Assembly (NCBI GenBank): GCA_947462335.1
Contig: OX381710.1
Coordinates: 67,141,303-67,205,302 of the forward strand
Length of the DNA: 64,000 nt
Reading direction: 5' to 3'
DNA from: Harmothoe impar
Taxonomy: Eukaryota; Annelida; Polychaeta; Phyllodocida; Polynoidae
Each line of letters starts with the position of its first letter. The stretch's first letter is position 1. This document shows, in pieces, positions 19,693 through 33,500 of this stretch. The notes beneath the pieces were generated by a model, which ran no database searches, had not been told where the DNA came from, and saw nothing but the letters and a program-made list of their open reading frames with translations. Made by a program: the position numbers and the translations under genes.

Positions 19693-20846
19693 TGCAAAAA
19701 GTCATGAACTAAAAACGCGCCTTGACAGAAAAGCATATCTCTCACAGTCTTAAAAAGCATATGCCTTGTAGTCTTAAACCTATAACTTTCCGAGACACCT
19801 CTAATGTTTAAGACGAGATATGCTTACATAGTGCAGTCTTAAACAAGAAAAAGAGAACAGGGTTCGGGGGCAGAACCTCTGATGTAATACAAAACGTTGT
19901 ACTGTTCATGAGGAAAAAACAGAGATTGGGGACAGAGCCCTCATATAGACCTATGTATCTATTTTCACTCACATATTTCAGTAGATAACCATTTGCATAT
20001 TCCGCGTAGTCTTAAAAGACATAACCCTAGTATTCTTATATGATTTATGGTGAAGTATTAAGAAATCCTCGGTAGGATATAGTCCCTATACCTCCAATGG
20101 CAGTTAGCGGTAGACTATAACCGAGCACTAGGTATGCCCATATAGTATATGCACTATATTGCCCATGGTATTACCTAAGTTATTGTGTGTATGTTACTCA
20201 TTCAGTGCTGCTGTTATTGTGTGCACTTACAATACAATATAATAGCAGTGGTAGCTATGAGTTCATGTGTCTATGCTGGAAGTGTTAATCCATACATGAT
20301 TTATGGAAATGACGGATCGGGGAAGGCTAAGCTATCACAATACACTGCATATAGTCCAATCGGTACAGACAGGTTTCACTCACACTCGTAGAGTCCCAGT
20401 TAAACTAGGTCTCAGAAGTATGACTTTTTTAAATTGAGTATTGTTTAAGTCAGCATCTGTGTGTGGGAGATAGGTGTCGACACGAGAATCAGTATCTGTG
20501 TTTGCGAGGTGGGTGTGGCAGAGAATAAGGCTAAACACATGAAGTATCCTCCGTATTTATCTGACTGATATGTGTAGTAGTTTGTACACTCCATTTGGAG
20601 ATCCCCAGGTGGTTATATAAAACTGAGCTACACCCTAAAAGGCTGGATCAATCCCAGTTTAACATCAGATGTGTTAAAAGCCAAGATGTAGTTCTTTCAA
20701 CGTATTGATTCTACTTCTAGCCAGACTGTTGACACTGATTGTGGACGTGTTATATTTGTCACATTGAGAGTACATACTCACATAGGGTCCTTAAAAATCA
20801 ATGCTTTAAAGTTAAACAGACTGTACATAAAGAATTTACCTGTATA

Positions 20847-20922
<76 letters not shown>

Positions 20923-21138
20923 CATTAGAAAGTCAGCAAAGACGTATCCTTATACATGTATTGTCACATAATTCCCATATTACAAATATATGAACGAAGA
21001 AACGTTGCGAGCCTTTACAGATCCATTTATGTACAACAGTAAAAACAAAGTGATTAGATAAGCATGTATGAGACTGGTCTGGGGAACTCCTATTCAAACC
21101 CCCTTCTATAGCTCTGCCTCTTTTTCTCTTCCCCACAG
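19693..21138. other. Upstream region of the TRPC gene
   Basis: No coding exon recognised. A long TA microsatellite lies at 20849-20918. A promoter is not visible, and because the first coding exon follows a splice acceptor (CCCCACAG, 21131-21138), the transcription start probably lies further upstream, possibly outside what I can identify. Confidence 0.5.
20849..20918. repeat. (TA)n microsatellite
   Basis: About 35 TA units with no interruption after the first few bases. Confidence 0.95.
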
Positions 21139-21598
21139 TTAACCAAGTACTCGCCCCGCGCCAACCGCCAAGATGGACAAGGTATACAAGAGATACAAGG
21201 ACGCTCAGACGAACCCTCAGAAGTTCATGGACGAGCTTGGCATCGACATCAGCGAGGCCGGCGACAGTCTGGGTATGGGGGTGGTCCGAAAGGAGACCGA
21301 CCTGAACAATGATGAGAAGCAGTTTCTGCTGGCCGTGGAGCGCGGAGACATCCCCACGGCCAGGCACTTCCTCGAGGAGTCACAGATCTACTTCAACATC
21401 AACATCAACTGCGTGGATCCGCTCGGCCGCACCGCAGTGCTGATCGCCATCGAAAATGAGAACATTGAGATGATAGAGCTTTTGCTGATGTATAATGTCG
21501 AGCTTGGGGATGCGCTTCTACACGCGATTAACGAGGAGAATGTCGAGGCAGTAGAACTACTGCTAAGCCAACAGCAGCAGAATAAAAAGGACCTATCG
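21139..21598 (+). CDS. TRPC: TRPC exon 1 (5'UTR end plus ankyrin repeats)
   Basis: An acceptor with a strong pyrimidine tract (TCTTCCCCACAG) precedes 21139. The ATG at 21173 has a good context (CCGCCAAGATGG) and an in-frame TAA at 21140-21142, which fixes the start. It encodes residues 1-142: a short variable N-terminus, then the first ankyrin repeats with the family-typical [20 protein letters not shown]. It ends in phase 0 at GTGAGA. Confidence 0.95.
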
Positions 21599-24500
21599 GT
21601 GAGAATAATCTAGAGCTAATCTTATTCCTCTTAAGTGTTCGATTAGATTTCTTTGAAACTGAACCTATATCAGTTTGCTGACGTGCTGCCAACTAGAGAA
21701 CGATTTCTCTGTGGAAATGTAAAGGGTCTAATTCCTGAATTTGATTTAATAAATGACATTAAGGTCTCAAGTTCATTTGTCATCATGATGCACACAGTGC
21801 TGGCGAGTATCTCACCAGGGCTACATTGGTGTATCATGCTGACCGTTTAATGTGAGTCAGGACCACTGCAGTCACTTCCTGGTGCTGCATTCAGGCATCA
21901 TGCTGACAGAATGACAAATAGAATAATTTTAGCATAATTCCAAATCAACTAAGATGATGTTTCGATTTGTGAAATTTGATTCACCTAGACATACCTATCT
22001 CTATATGAATCATCTCACCATCATGTTATAACATCAGATATCAAATTAAAGCTAGAGACATCTGGATGGTGGCAGTAATCTTACCTGAATATATGTATAT
22101 GTATACTGAATATGTAGGGGATGAAGATGATCATCTGCAGTAGAACATACATACTGACATTGCTTCTCTGATCCCTAATCTAATACCTATCTCTCCACCA
22201 TGTTACAGGCAAAGGTAGGTAAATCCCAAGACCAGGAACATTTTCAGCTAAAAATGTTATGTAGAGTATTCGGCATGTCTTGTGAGTGTTCCTGATAGTA
22301 TCATGATAATGTACGATACCAGGTTGTTTTAGATGGTGCCTTAGCTCTGAGAGCTAGAGAGTAGGACACCCAACTTTAGATAGTTAGTCTACTAATTTTC
22401 TTTGTAGCTGTACTGACAAAAGCAATAGGGTAGGTGTGGTAAACCTCCCAGATTCACGCATGTCAAAATGATGATTCCCTTCGAAGAACCCAGCATTGTC
22501 ACACTCACTTTCAAAGAGAGTTAGGCAATGCTGGACATTATAGGGAGAGTCCATCACTGCCTCCCATCTCTGAAGTGAAAGTTTGACTGACTCTCGTCAG
22601 GCAACGCTGGGCTCTCTCTCCCTCTCCTGAAATGCAGACATGTCTTATTCTGGAAAGAGAGTCAGACTGACTTGATTTTTTTCTCAGTATATATTTTGCC
22701 TCCCTTCTAGCATTCATTGAGTAGTTATCCACGTCATTAATAGATGTACCTTATTATAGAAAGCCAATAGAGTAGTTAGAGACACACTTGATTATTCCTG
22801 AACTGGAATTTATTACGTTTAGGAAGAGTCCTAATACACCGAAAAGTAAGGAGTCAACTGTCTCCCACAAGTGTCAAACAACCATTGACTCTGATTATGA
22901 ATATGAAGGGTTAACTTGAGTTGACACTGATGGTACAGGGTCAACTCAACTTAACCCTTCATATAAGCAGAGTCCTTGGTGGTTTGACTCTCTACTTTAC
23001 CAGAGCCACGTGGGAGAAACAGTTGACACCTTTACTTTTCTCTGTGCAGACGTTTCTGCATACCACAGTGAGGAGTACAGTAGAGGTGGTGTAGTGGTGA
23101 CTTAGTTGATGCATCTTGACAGTTCCTACAGTTTGTACACTAAGCCGGGCCTTCTATCGATTTTGCAATCAAGGACTATTCCAAGTTTACTTGATCCAAT
23201 TGGGCAATGTTGAATAAACTCAACATTGTTTCAACGTGAAACCTTTGAGGGTCGCAGAGTGCTTTAATGCATGTTGATATATGAATGCAATCCTGACGAG
23301 TAGACCCACCAGGACTTCATTTGTGCAACATGACGACAAACGCATTAGACATTAGATTATTATGTAACCCTTAATTGTTTAACAACTTGATCAATGGAGG
23401 AGCCGCATTAGTGTACATTTTGACTTTGTTTGGTGACTTTTAACATTACTTCACCAACGGATATAAATCCTAAGGATATCTATTTGCTGTGTGTAACATA
23501 ACAGCAGAAATACACATCATAGATATGAGTTTAAATGCTTGTGCTCAGTGAACGAAGTAGTGCTGTGGTGATTTATTGGAAAAAAATAGTTTTCATTGTG
23601 AAAAGTAAGCTCCTATCTAACTGGCAAATTGTATAGCATGATGAAGATAACAGATGGTAGTTAACTTCCACAGCGATCTTTTCTTAGTATTATCATGCTT
23701 TAGATCTATACCGTATTACTCTTTAGAAAAGGAAATTTCAATGTTAAATATAAGGGAAACCATCATGTGTGTCAAACATGGTTCTCATATTCTCTAAACC
23801 CTATTTGGTGATAAATGACCAAATATAATATTCCTACAAATTGATCTATGAAGGGCTGCTGTATGAATACTATTGTAATCACATTCTAGTTTGCATCGTG
23901 CATATTTTCGCGCATTTCACGGAAATCGAAATGCGCAAATTCATGTCCTGCACGAATATTTATATGGTATTGAATTTAAGAGGCAAATTTTAACAATTTA
24001 AAAATTGAAATACACGCGAAATTGAGTCTTTATTGTGACAGAGCTTTCTTGGGGGTATACCGTCAAATTTCAAAGCCAAATTTTAGAAATCATTATTTTT
24101 AGCCAAATCCGTGAAAAGTTTTACTGCGAATATTTCTAGGTTTACAGTATACATGTATTTATTCCACAATTAATACATATTATGAATGCTTAATCAATAT
24201 CATAATATAATATTAATGTCCTTTGACGGGGCTTTCTGGGGGATGTAGCGTCAAATTTCAGAACCAAATTTTCGAAATCGTTTTTTTGCCAAATCTGTGA
24301 AAATTTATACTGCGAATATTTCTAAATTTACAGTATACATGTATTAATTCCACAATTAATACATATTATGAATGCTTAATCAATATCATAATAATGATAT
24401 TAATGTCCTTTGACAGGGCTTTCTGGGGGGTATACCGTCAAATTTCAAAGCCAAATTTTAGAAATCGTGTTTTTTTTGCCAAATCTGCGAAAAGTTATAC

Positions 24501-27500
24501 TGAGAAAACTTTACAGTATATACATGTTCACAGTATATACATGTATTAATTCTATATGAATACTTAATTAATATCATAATAATGATATTAATGTCCTTTG
24601 ACAGGGCTTTCTGGGGGGTGTACCGTCCAGCTCCTTCACCCCTGACATCACGCCCATCATCCTGGCCTCACACAGGGACAACTACGAGATCATCAAGATC
24701 CTGCTAGACCGGGGAGACCGCATACCCAAACCACATGACGTACGCTGCGCATGTTCCGAGTGTGTAACCAAGGCCAAGGAGGACAGTCTCAACCACTCTC
24801 GCTCTCGAATAAATGCTTACCGTGCCTTGGCTAGTCCTTCGCTCATCGCTCTGTCTAGCAAGGACCCCATACTCACTGCCTTCGAACTGAGCTGGGAGTT
24901 GAAGAGACTGAGCCGATTAGAGAACGAGTTTAAAGTGGATTATGAGACGCTCGCCAAGCAGTGCCAGGACTTTGCAGTAGCGCTGTTGGATCAGACGCGT
25001 GGGTCCAAGGAACTTGAGACTATATTAAATCACGACACGGCTGGACCTGTCGACGAGAATGTTGAGAAAAATAACTTATCTCGATTGAAACTCGCAATCA
25101 AGTTCAAACAAAAGAAGGTGTGCACAGTACTCTGAGGTCCAAACCAAGTTTTCATATTTATATGTATGCTTCATATCACATTATTTTAAACTGTAGATTA
25201 AGATTGCATACAATGACAATACAAGCATTAGAAGTCAATGTTTACACCCAATGAAAAATTATTTGCGAGATCATGACAGAGGGGAATTCCCACAGTCATA
25301 TTCCATCTATTGTTGATATTTACTATTGAGTTTTAAAATGTTTCTATAACAGAGAACATCACACGATAATAAAATTCTCAATTTTAGACAGCGTTTGCAT
25401 GAGAGAGCTCCTCAAATTCTATCATTGGCAATAGCGTTTAATTTATGCTGTGCTATGCCGGTCATAGTTTATCTGATATCAGTAATACTGGAATCTCAGT
25501 GAACAGAAAACGTTATAGAAGGTTATGTAACGTTTCTCTATGGCTTCTTATTATGGCAAAACGTTATTTTGACATCGAATAACATATTTTTGTTAGCTGG
25601 GATGACATCAGCCACTGAATGACAATACAAAATGACAATAATGTCTTAACTTCACATTTCCCTCTCTCTGCAGTTTGTTTCCCACCCTAACTGCCAACAG
25701 TTGCTGGCATCCTTATGGTACGAAGGTCTGCCGGGGTTCCGGCGTAAACCTGCTGCCCTGAAGTTTCTACTGACTGCCACAGTCTGCCTCACCTTCCCTT
25801 TCCTGTCCATCATGTACATTCTGTTCCCCAAGACATCCATCGGCCTCTTCATGCGGAGACCATTCATCAAATTCATCTCTCACAGCGCATCTTACATATC
25901 TTTTCTCTGTGAGTATGCAACGATTTTTATATCAACTATTTAGGCCAAATAAAAAAAAAGGTTTGTTTCAGGTAACATGGGAAGAAACTCTAGGGTCAGT
26001 AGGTCGGATTTCTTTTCTTTTTTCTTTTTTTTACATACTCTAAAATCGACCCCAAAATGTGTAAAAATGGGAAGATTTTGTCTAAACTTTTTTAAACCTA
26101 AAATTGACCTAAAAAAAGTGTAAAAATATAAAAGTTTCTTCAAAATTGGATTAAAAAACGTAGGGTCGGCCCTCCTTAGATAGGGTCGGTCGGGTGACCT
26201 GAAACAAACCTTTTTTTTGGCCTCAGTCCCTAAAATAGCACTACAGTGCATATATCATCAATGGTATATGATTATATTCATATCTTTCTAGATTTTATCA
26301 AATCTTTGGTCAGGAATAACAAGCTCCCACTGATTTCAGTGGTCTAATTGATTCCCTGAGCCAAGGAAGTTGCTTTTTAATTAAAAGATTTACCCAGACA
26401 TGCCCACCGTCCATTTAAAAGGACACCTGGAATATCTAACAATTTTGTGATAACTGAGAAGTCAGTGAGTCATCCTGATGACTGGCGAGTTTATATAGTA
26501 ATGTAGGACTCATTCAGGCCTGGTACTTTCAATATTAACAAGAAAAATGTGGCTTTGACCCCGGTCGGGGTTGCCCCACTAACACATCATCACTCGTCCT
26601 GCTGCAGTGCGTGGTAAACTGCTCCCTGGGCTGACCAGCGTCAGACTCGGTCAACCAGTCCCATTTTCCGCCACAAGGGCTCCAAACGGGACTGCTATAT
26701 TAAGATTGTTACTTCCTGCCAGGATGTGCATAGGATTTGGTGCAGAGGATTTGATTGGTGTACTCATGAGAAGAAGTTAGAAAAACATGTTTTTTATATG
26801 AGTTTGCCCAGACTCTACTATTATAGAGTCGGGGCCTGAGACTGACCAGCATGGTCTGACACACTTCACCTTATAACGCTGCGGCGGCTCTGGTTACAGT
26901 AGCGACCTCACTCTCCTAACAGATTGTCTTGGAGGGGCTCAGAACTTATCGTGGGAATATCTCAACTATCATAAAAGGGTTCGGTATCATATTTAGAAGA
27001 GAACATACAAGAAAAATGTGGCTTTGACCACGGTCGGATGTTGTCGGCACCTCAGGCTCGTGGGTATATGACTCGACAGACTATGCGACCTGTAGCTGTG
27101 TGTCGTAGGGCTGTTTGTGGAAATGAAAATAACAGCTTAGGTGCGGGCCATGTCGCTGTAGGTTTCGGAATTTGAACGAATCCATATACTTTGCCTAAAT
27201 AATGACCACACCAAAGATGTTATCTTAATGACCACAATCTGTCCTGGTGACGTCACAGGTACCCCATGAGCCCCCTAGGCAAACCGAAAACATTAATAGT
27301 GTTGCCATGACTTTGCTGCGCAATGTCAGGTCGCTACGCTCCGGGCAACCCCAAAAAAACACGACCTACCCAACCTAATCTTTTGGACCCTGTTGCCTGA
27401 AACACCTTTTTCTTGGCCTTAAAGAGTCCGGGCCACACTCATACTCTGTATAGCATTAGGGGACCAATTATCTGATTCAATTACACTGTACAACAAATTT

Positions 27501-30500
27501 TAAAAAATTGAAAAAAACCGGGACCAGACTCAATTATTCTTATGTATTTTGCCCTTTGGAATTCAAAAATAGCACTCAAAATTGTGTGGTAAGTCTCAGT
27601 TTTCAGATTTTCACATGGTCTTATTTGTATATCCGGTTAGAGCTTATATATACACTATTGATCAAAAAGTAGGAAAATGCTTCTTTTCATGTAAAACTTA
27701 TTTTCAACTAGTTAGATTATTAATATATTACTGATCTGTTACAGAAATAAATATTATTTGTGAATAAAAGGTCCAAAATAACACTTTGAAACATAAAACT
27801 AGTGCTTAAAAAGGTCGCTTTGTCTTCCTATTGTATTCTCCATCAGGACCACCTCTGACCATATTCCAGCAATGTACCTGGCTAATGTTTCATGTAAAAT
27901 TAGGTTTTATGGTCAAATATCCTCATACAATGATACCTTTTAGTAGAAAATTGGATCTGAAAGGAATGTGCAAGGCCTGTTTTGAGGTTTGCGATATTGA
28001 TGACATTTCCAATATTCTAGAGCCGATATCCAATATTTTGACTGCGTCAATGGCTACCATGGTAAACAGAAACTGGCCTTTGTACCATTTTTGTCTAAAA
28101 AAATCATTATAGATATAGAATTTTAATACTAAAGATGTAACACCAATTATCTATCATTGTATTCTGCATAAAGGGTTATCCGAGCAATTTTCTGTCTTTA
28201 TATTACTCTTTTTGGGATTCTGGCACCGGTGGAGGCTAAAAACAGTAATAATAGCTTCCCTGAAGGTACCTCTTGTCAGAACAGGTCACAATCCTGATCT
28301 TAGTAGCTTAAAAAAATGCTATATCGCTTTAGGATGAATTTATATATTTTATGGTATTTTTTCAATTAATATCGGTAAAATATCACTAATTTAGCTTCAA
28401 AACAGTGTAGAATCCAGTTTTTTATGGTATGTTACCACTAAATGTGCTTCAGAGTCATGTTATCTCTGCCAGGCAAACAAAATTGACAATTTTTTATGAA
28501 TGCTGTCCCTGCTGTATATTGGTCGGACCATATATTCAGTAGTAGACCGACAAATAATCATGGTTGGAATATCTTGAAACTGAGACTTATGAGGTATTTT
28601 TTACCATCATTTTTGGATTCAGTGACCTCAAATTAGTCTAGTCAGGTAGGTCTGCCCCCGGTTTTTTTTTCGTCGTTGCACAGTGTTACACAAGCACACT
28701 ACACTATTATATAAACGACTCATTAGTCACTCTAACTATAATACCAGGAACACTCATCATTGGGTGCATGACAAATCTGTTTTATAAGTGGTAACTCAGT
28801 ATAGCAGTATAAGTGGTTACTCATAAGGTTTATGTGAGATGATTGTACCTGGTTGCTATAACTGGTCGCCATGGTTACCATAGGGCGTGTCCCGGGTGGT
28901 ATTCTGTTTTATCAGGTACTAATGACCACACCCTTGTACAGGTGTACCCGCCTGTACATAGAGCTGTACGCAGATAAACGCCTCAGCAATACTTATTCTT
29001 TAGCTATATACATGTTAATGACAATATATACATCTTGGCTGTCTATATGCCTGCTTTGTCAACGCAGTGATAATTCGAACTGCAAGCAAGAACTACGCCT
29101 ATTTTTCGTTTGTAGACATTCTTTTTTTACAATTGGATGAGCGGGTCAAATTCCTTTCAGTTCACCCACAAGAGGGGTTGACATTTTCTTGATCCCCTGA
29201 GGCAGGTTGAAAAAAGACACGGCTGACCAATTTTAATCTTAATAATGTGCTGGCTTTTTCGCTAAATTAGGGGACATTTTTGGTCCCCTTAAGAGGAGTC
29301 CAAATTCTTTTGGTCCCCCCGAATCCACCACCCCACCCCCTGTGTTGTTAAATAATGACCAACCCTTTAGTTTTGGTTTATAGAAAAATCTTTCCATACA
29401 AAGCATGTGAACTCCAAAAGGTATGAAGCATATTTCATATGCATCCACTTCTAATACCCCTCCCTCCCTTATAATAAATGTATACACAAGTATAAATAGT
29501 TGCTGTGGGCTTTGGATTATATTAGACAAATATAAACGAGTTACCATAGTTACTACCGGTAACTAAAAAATGTCATACATGTACGTTAACTTGACGAATA
29601 TTTTAATCAGCCTATAAAGGATTCTTGTTCCTACCCAAGCGGAGGTATATAGTTTACAACAATATAATAATCTGTTGATATTGTAATAACAATATATTAT
29701 ATATTAATATAATTCATTCTGAGTAATAGTAACAATATATTATATATTAATATAATTATTCTGAGTATATAATTACTATGAGTATATACATGTGAACAAA
29801 TTGAGAAGTCAGTGAGTTTGGTGTCAAGTATCAGATATTACCAGGCCAATATAGCCTACTTTATTACGCAATAACGATACCATTGGGTAAAAAATTCCCA
29901 CAAAAACCTATTTTTATATAATAATAGCGTTTTACAACAGCACCTGTATTCTAATCTTAAGATTAAAAATAAAATTTAAAATTAGTGAACAGGTGTGAAC
30001 GGTCTGGAGATTCAAAGGCCACTGGCCATGAAACCATGAAACTGCCCATTTATAGTATGGGCCCAACAAGAAGAAGTAACCATGGTCCCTGAGCTGCAGC
30101 CAATCAGACGCATTGTTATTGAGCCACTCACAGCCAATCAGAGAGCTGCTCATAAATCAGGTCAGTCTGGGGCGCCCTCTGGTGAGCTGCTCAGGAACCA
30201 CGGCCACGCCCACTCGCTTATTTATACTTGGATTCAACCGCGTTGATCTGTCCTATAAATAGTTGCTGTGGGCTTTGGATTATATTAGACAAATATAAAC
30301 GAGTTACCATAGTTACTACCGGTAACTAAAAAATGTCATACATGTACGTTAACTTGACGAATATTTTAATCAGCCTATAAAGGATTCTTGTTCCTACCCA
30401 AGCGGAGGTATATAGTTTACAACAATATAATAATCTGTTGATATTGTAATAACAATATATTATATATTAATATAATTCATTCTGAGTAATAGTAACAATA

Positions 30501-33500
30501 TATTATATATTAATATAATTATTCTGAGTATATAATTACTATGAGTATATACATGTGAACAAATTGAGAAGTCAGTGAGTTTGGTGTCAAGTATCAGATA
30601 TTACCAGGCCAAAAACACACCAACCACAATGTAATGAAATTACATTAAAGACGAGTAATATTTCACAGGAAGATAATCAATTAACAACAAATCCTTCCTA
30701 GTATTATGCAAGTAATTATAAACAGCACTAGATTTCCAGTTACCCACAGTCATAATGGAAGTAACTGGGACACCTAATGATTTCAACAATGAAGCACCCC
30801 CATGTCTTAGCGAATGGGTGCTAATCCTGTCTACCGGTAACCCAATTTCCTTAGATAAACCTTTAAGTCTAGAGTTGAAGGCATTATATTCCAAATGTAA
30901 TAATTTAGAATTCTTGTGTGACCTTTTTGTGGCCTTTACCAAAAGAGACTTTACACACAAAGGGGAACCCGGAATGTGATGCAAGTAAATTTTGAAAGGT
31001 TTCTTGCCAAATTGGTCAGTCTTAGACGACCTAATTGTCACTGACACATGATTTGAAGACACAGATATGTCCCCACATGTCAACAAATGTCTTGAACTCG
31101 TCACATGACATTTGCGCAGAAGGCCCCTGAAGCACAGCAACACTGCAAGCCAGAATGACCTATCATCAGGATTATGCAGATTTAATAATTTAAAAATAGC
31201 CAACAACTCAATGACTGAAAGGGGATATCTGGAAGGGTTATTTAAAGACATAAAAGTCCTTTCAATACCATTTAATAATTGTTTTACCATAAAACATACA
31301 GAGAAATCTTGATAACCCAAGAGTTTACATTGGTACCAAACAGCAGACAAATAATTCCTTACAGACACAGGTTTAACCCTGGACGATAAATATGTAGCAT
31401 ATAGCCTAGCTTGCTTGGAAGAGCACGGAAACTCTATAAAATTACATAGGGTACAGAATTTCTTATACCTTCTCAATTGAGCTGCTCTCGTCAACTTAGT
31501 TGAATCAGATAAGCTAGCCTCCAATAGGGTCTGCTGCTGGTCCATCAATTGGGTTAAAAGGTTTCCTGCAAATACACACAGCACATGTTATTCAATGCCA
31601 AAGTATCATTACACAACGACATATAACCCTTATAAGGGAGTCTGGATAACTGGTCAGCTAATATATTATCTTCAGATTTAATATAAGTAGCGAAAATGTC
31701 TATATTATATATGAAACATAGCCAGAATATCTCCCTGAGCCATTCCATACTGAGATGATTCTTGCTCCTACCAGAATTAAGGTTAGCTAAGACCTGCATG
31801 TTGTCGGTAATGAAATGCATATTTTTCGCCCCAGCGCTTCAAACCAAGCACTACCGGCCACAACTCATACACATTTATATTGCCCTCATGAACGTCAAGT
31901 CTGTCTAACAAGGGTGGTAGAACTCTATGATTGCAATCAGTAGCAGGGAAAAAGTCTTTCTCCCACACACCATATATGAAGTCTGTACCCGACCAGGCCC
32001 CAAAGCCTTTAGTTGAAGCATCAGAAACAATTGGACATTCTGTCATATCTTTCGGAATTAAAGAATTACAATTAAAATACCTGCAGAAGCGTTTCCACCA
32101 CTGTAGGTCTTTCCTAGTCTCTTCACATAAATAAATAGAACCTTTATCTTTTGCTCTGGCACACAAGTCAAAGAGGCGCCTACTAAAAGTTCTTCCACCC
32201 CTCACCACAGACGAACAGAAACTCATTAACCCACCAACGCTCTGCAATTGTTTTTTAGTGGCATGAGTCTTACCTTGACATTCATCCAGAGCTAAGTTCA
32301 ATTTGAGGAGCTTCTCCTCAGGCAGGGTGAGAACCATATTAATTGAATCAATAGATATACCCAGGAACACAGTGGTAGTACAAGGTAAAGTTACTTTATT
32401 AAAAGCAACACTAAAGCCTAAAAACTCCATTACTTCAATCATAATGTCTCTTTGACGAAGACATTCTTCTTTTGTATCTGAAATTATTAGGAAATCGTCA
32501 AGATAATTTACCACCCTGCCGACACCATAGCTTTTAGCGACCAAGACCAAAAAATCCGACAGTTGGTTAAAAATGTAAGGCGCACACCTTAACCCGAATG
32601 AAAGACGATTATTTTCATAATTTTTATATCCTCTACCACTGTTCCACCTGAATCCTTGATAAGTACAATGCGGGGCAAAAACATTTACTGTTCTATATGC
32701 TGATTTTAAATCAATTAAGCACATATAATCCCCTTCATCTAGTAATTCTACAGCAGTAGTCACAGACTTATAAGAAAAAGGCTTATAAGTTTGGTGCATA
32801 AAATTATTAATAGCCAAACCTACCGGCATGCTACAGTCAGTTATAGGTCTCAATTTCCCATTAGACTTTTCAACCCCCCCTAGTGCATGAATACATGTGG
32901 GACGGTATTGAACTTGAGATACTAACCCTGCCTGGGTCTCAGCTTCCACTAAGTCACACATCTCAAGATAAAAATCGTTCTCAAGAATAGACTTATAATT
33001 TTTGCAATTATAACTAGTTTCACAATTATCATCAATAATTTTGAAACCATTAACTACACCTTCCCAAATAAATTGGGCCCACTCAGGGTCATGGGCCAAA
33101 ACATTTGTTGGGCCCGACAAAAAATGTGCAAACCTACAGGGCATCAAACTAGTACTTCTACCACCAATCAAGTGAGTACAGTCACATTTTCCCTCCAAGC
33201 ATTGATTATACACATCTATAATAGGAGTCCCTGAGGACCCTTCAACTTGAAAAATCAATTTAGAATTTCCAGATTGATCGCCAAAAGTCTCAGAAAAATT
33301 ACAGTCTGAGGAAAATCCAGGTAAATCACCTGGAGAATTTTGAAAGTCAAAATTTACAGATAAATTATTAGCTGTGGTATCTTGAATCAAAAAACACTTA
33401 TACGCAGAAAAACTCTCAGGCGACAAGCGACCCAAAAATTTTTCATTCTCAAGAAAATCATTTTTTGAACTATCTTGTGCCAAAAATTCTTGAAACTCAA

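Larger units (their letters stand above)
21599..24604 (+). other. TRPC intron 1 with MITEs and repeated splice acceptors
   Basis: About 3 kb. Contains palindromic-repeat copies near 21775-21910 and 23245-23345, a GTCAACTGT-type MITE (22841-23040) and a 188-bp tandem repeat at about 24030-24604 that includes the exon 2 acceptor. No further exon recognised. Confidence 0.8.

Noticed and set aside
19389..19760. 123-codon minus-strand ORF
   Set aside because: Mostly translation of a minisatellite; no family match.
27831..29547. ORFs of 89-102 codons in TRPC intron 3
   Set aside because: AT-rich, no recognisable domain, no codon-like composition; expected by chance in 3.5 kb.
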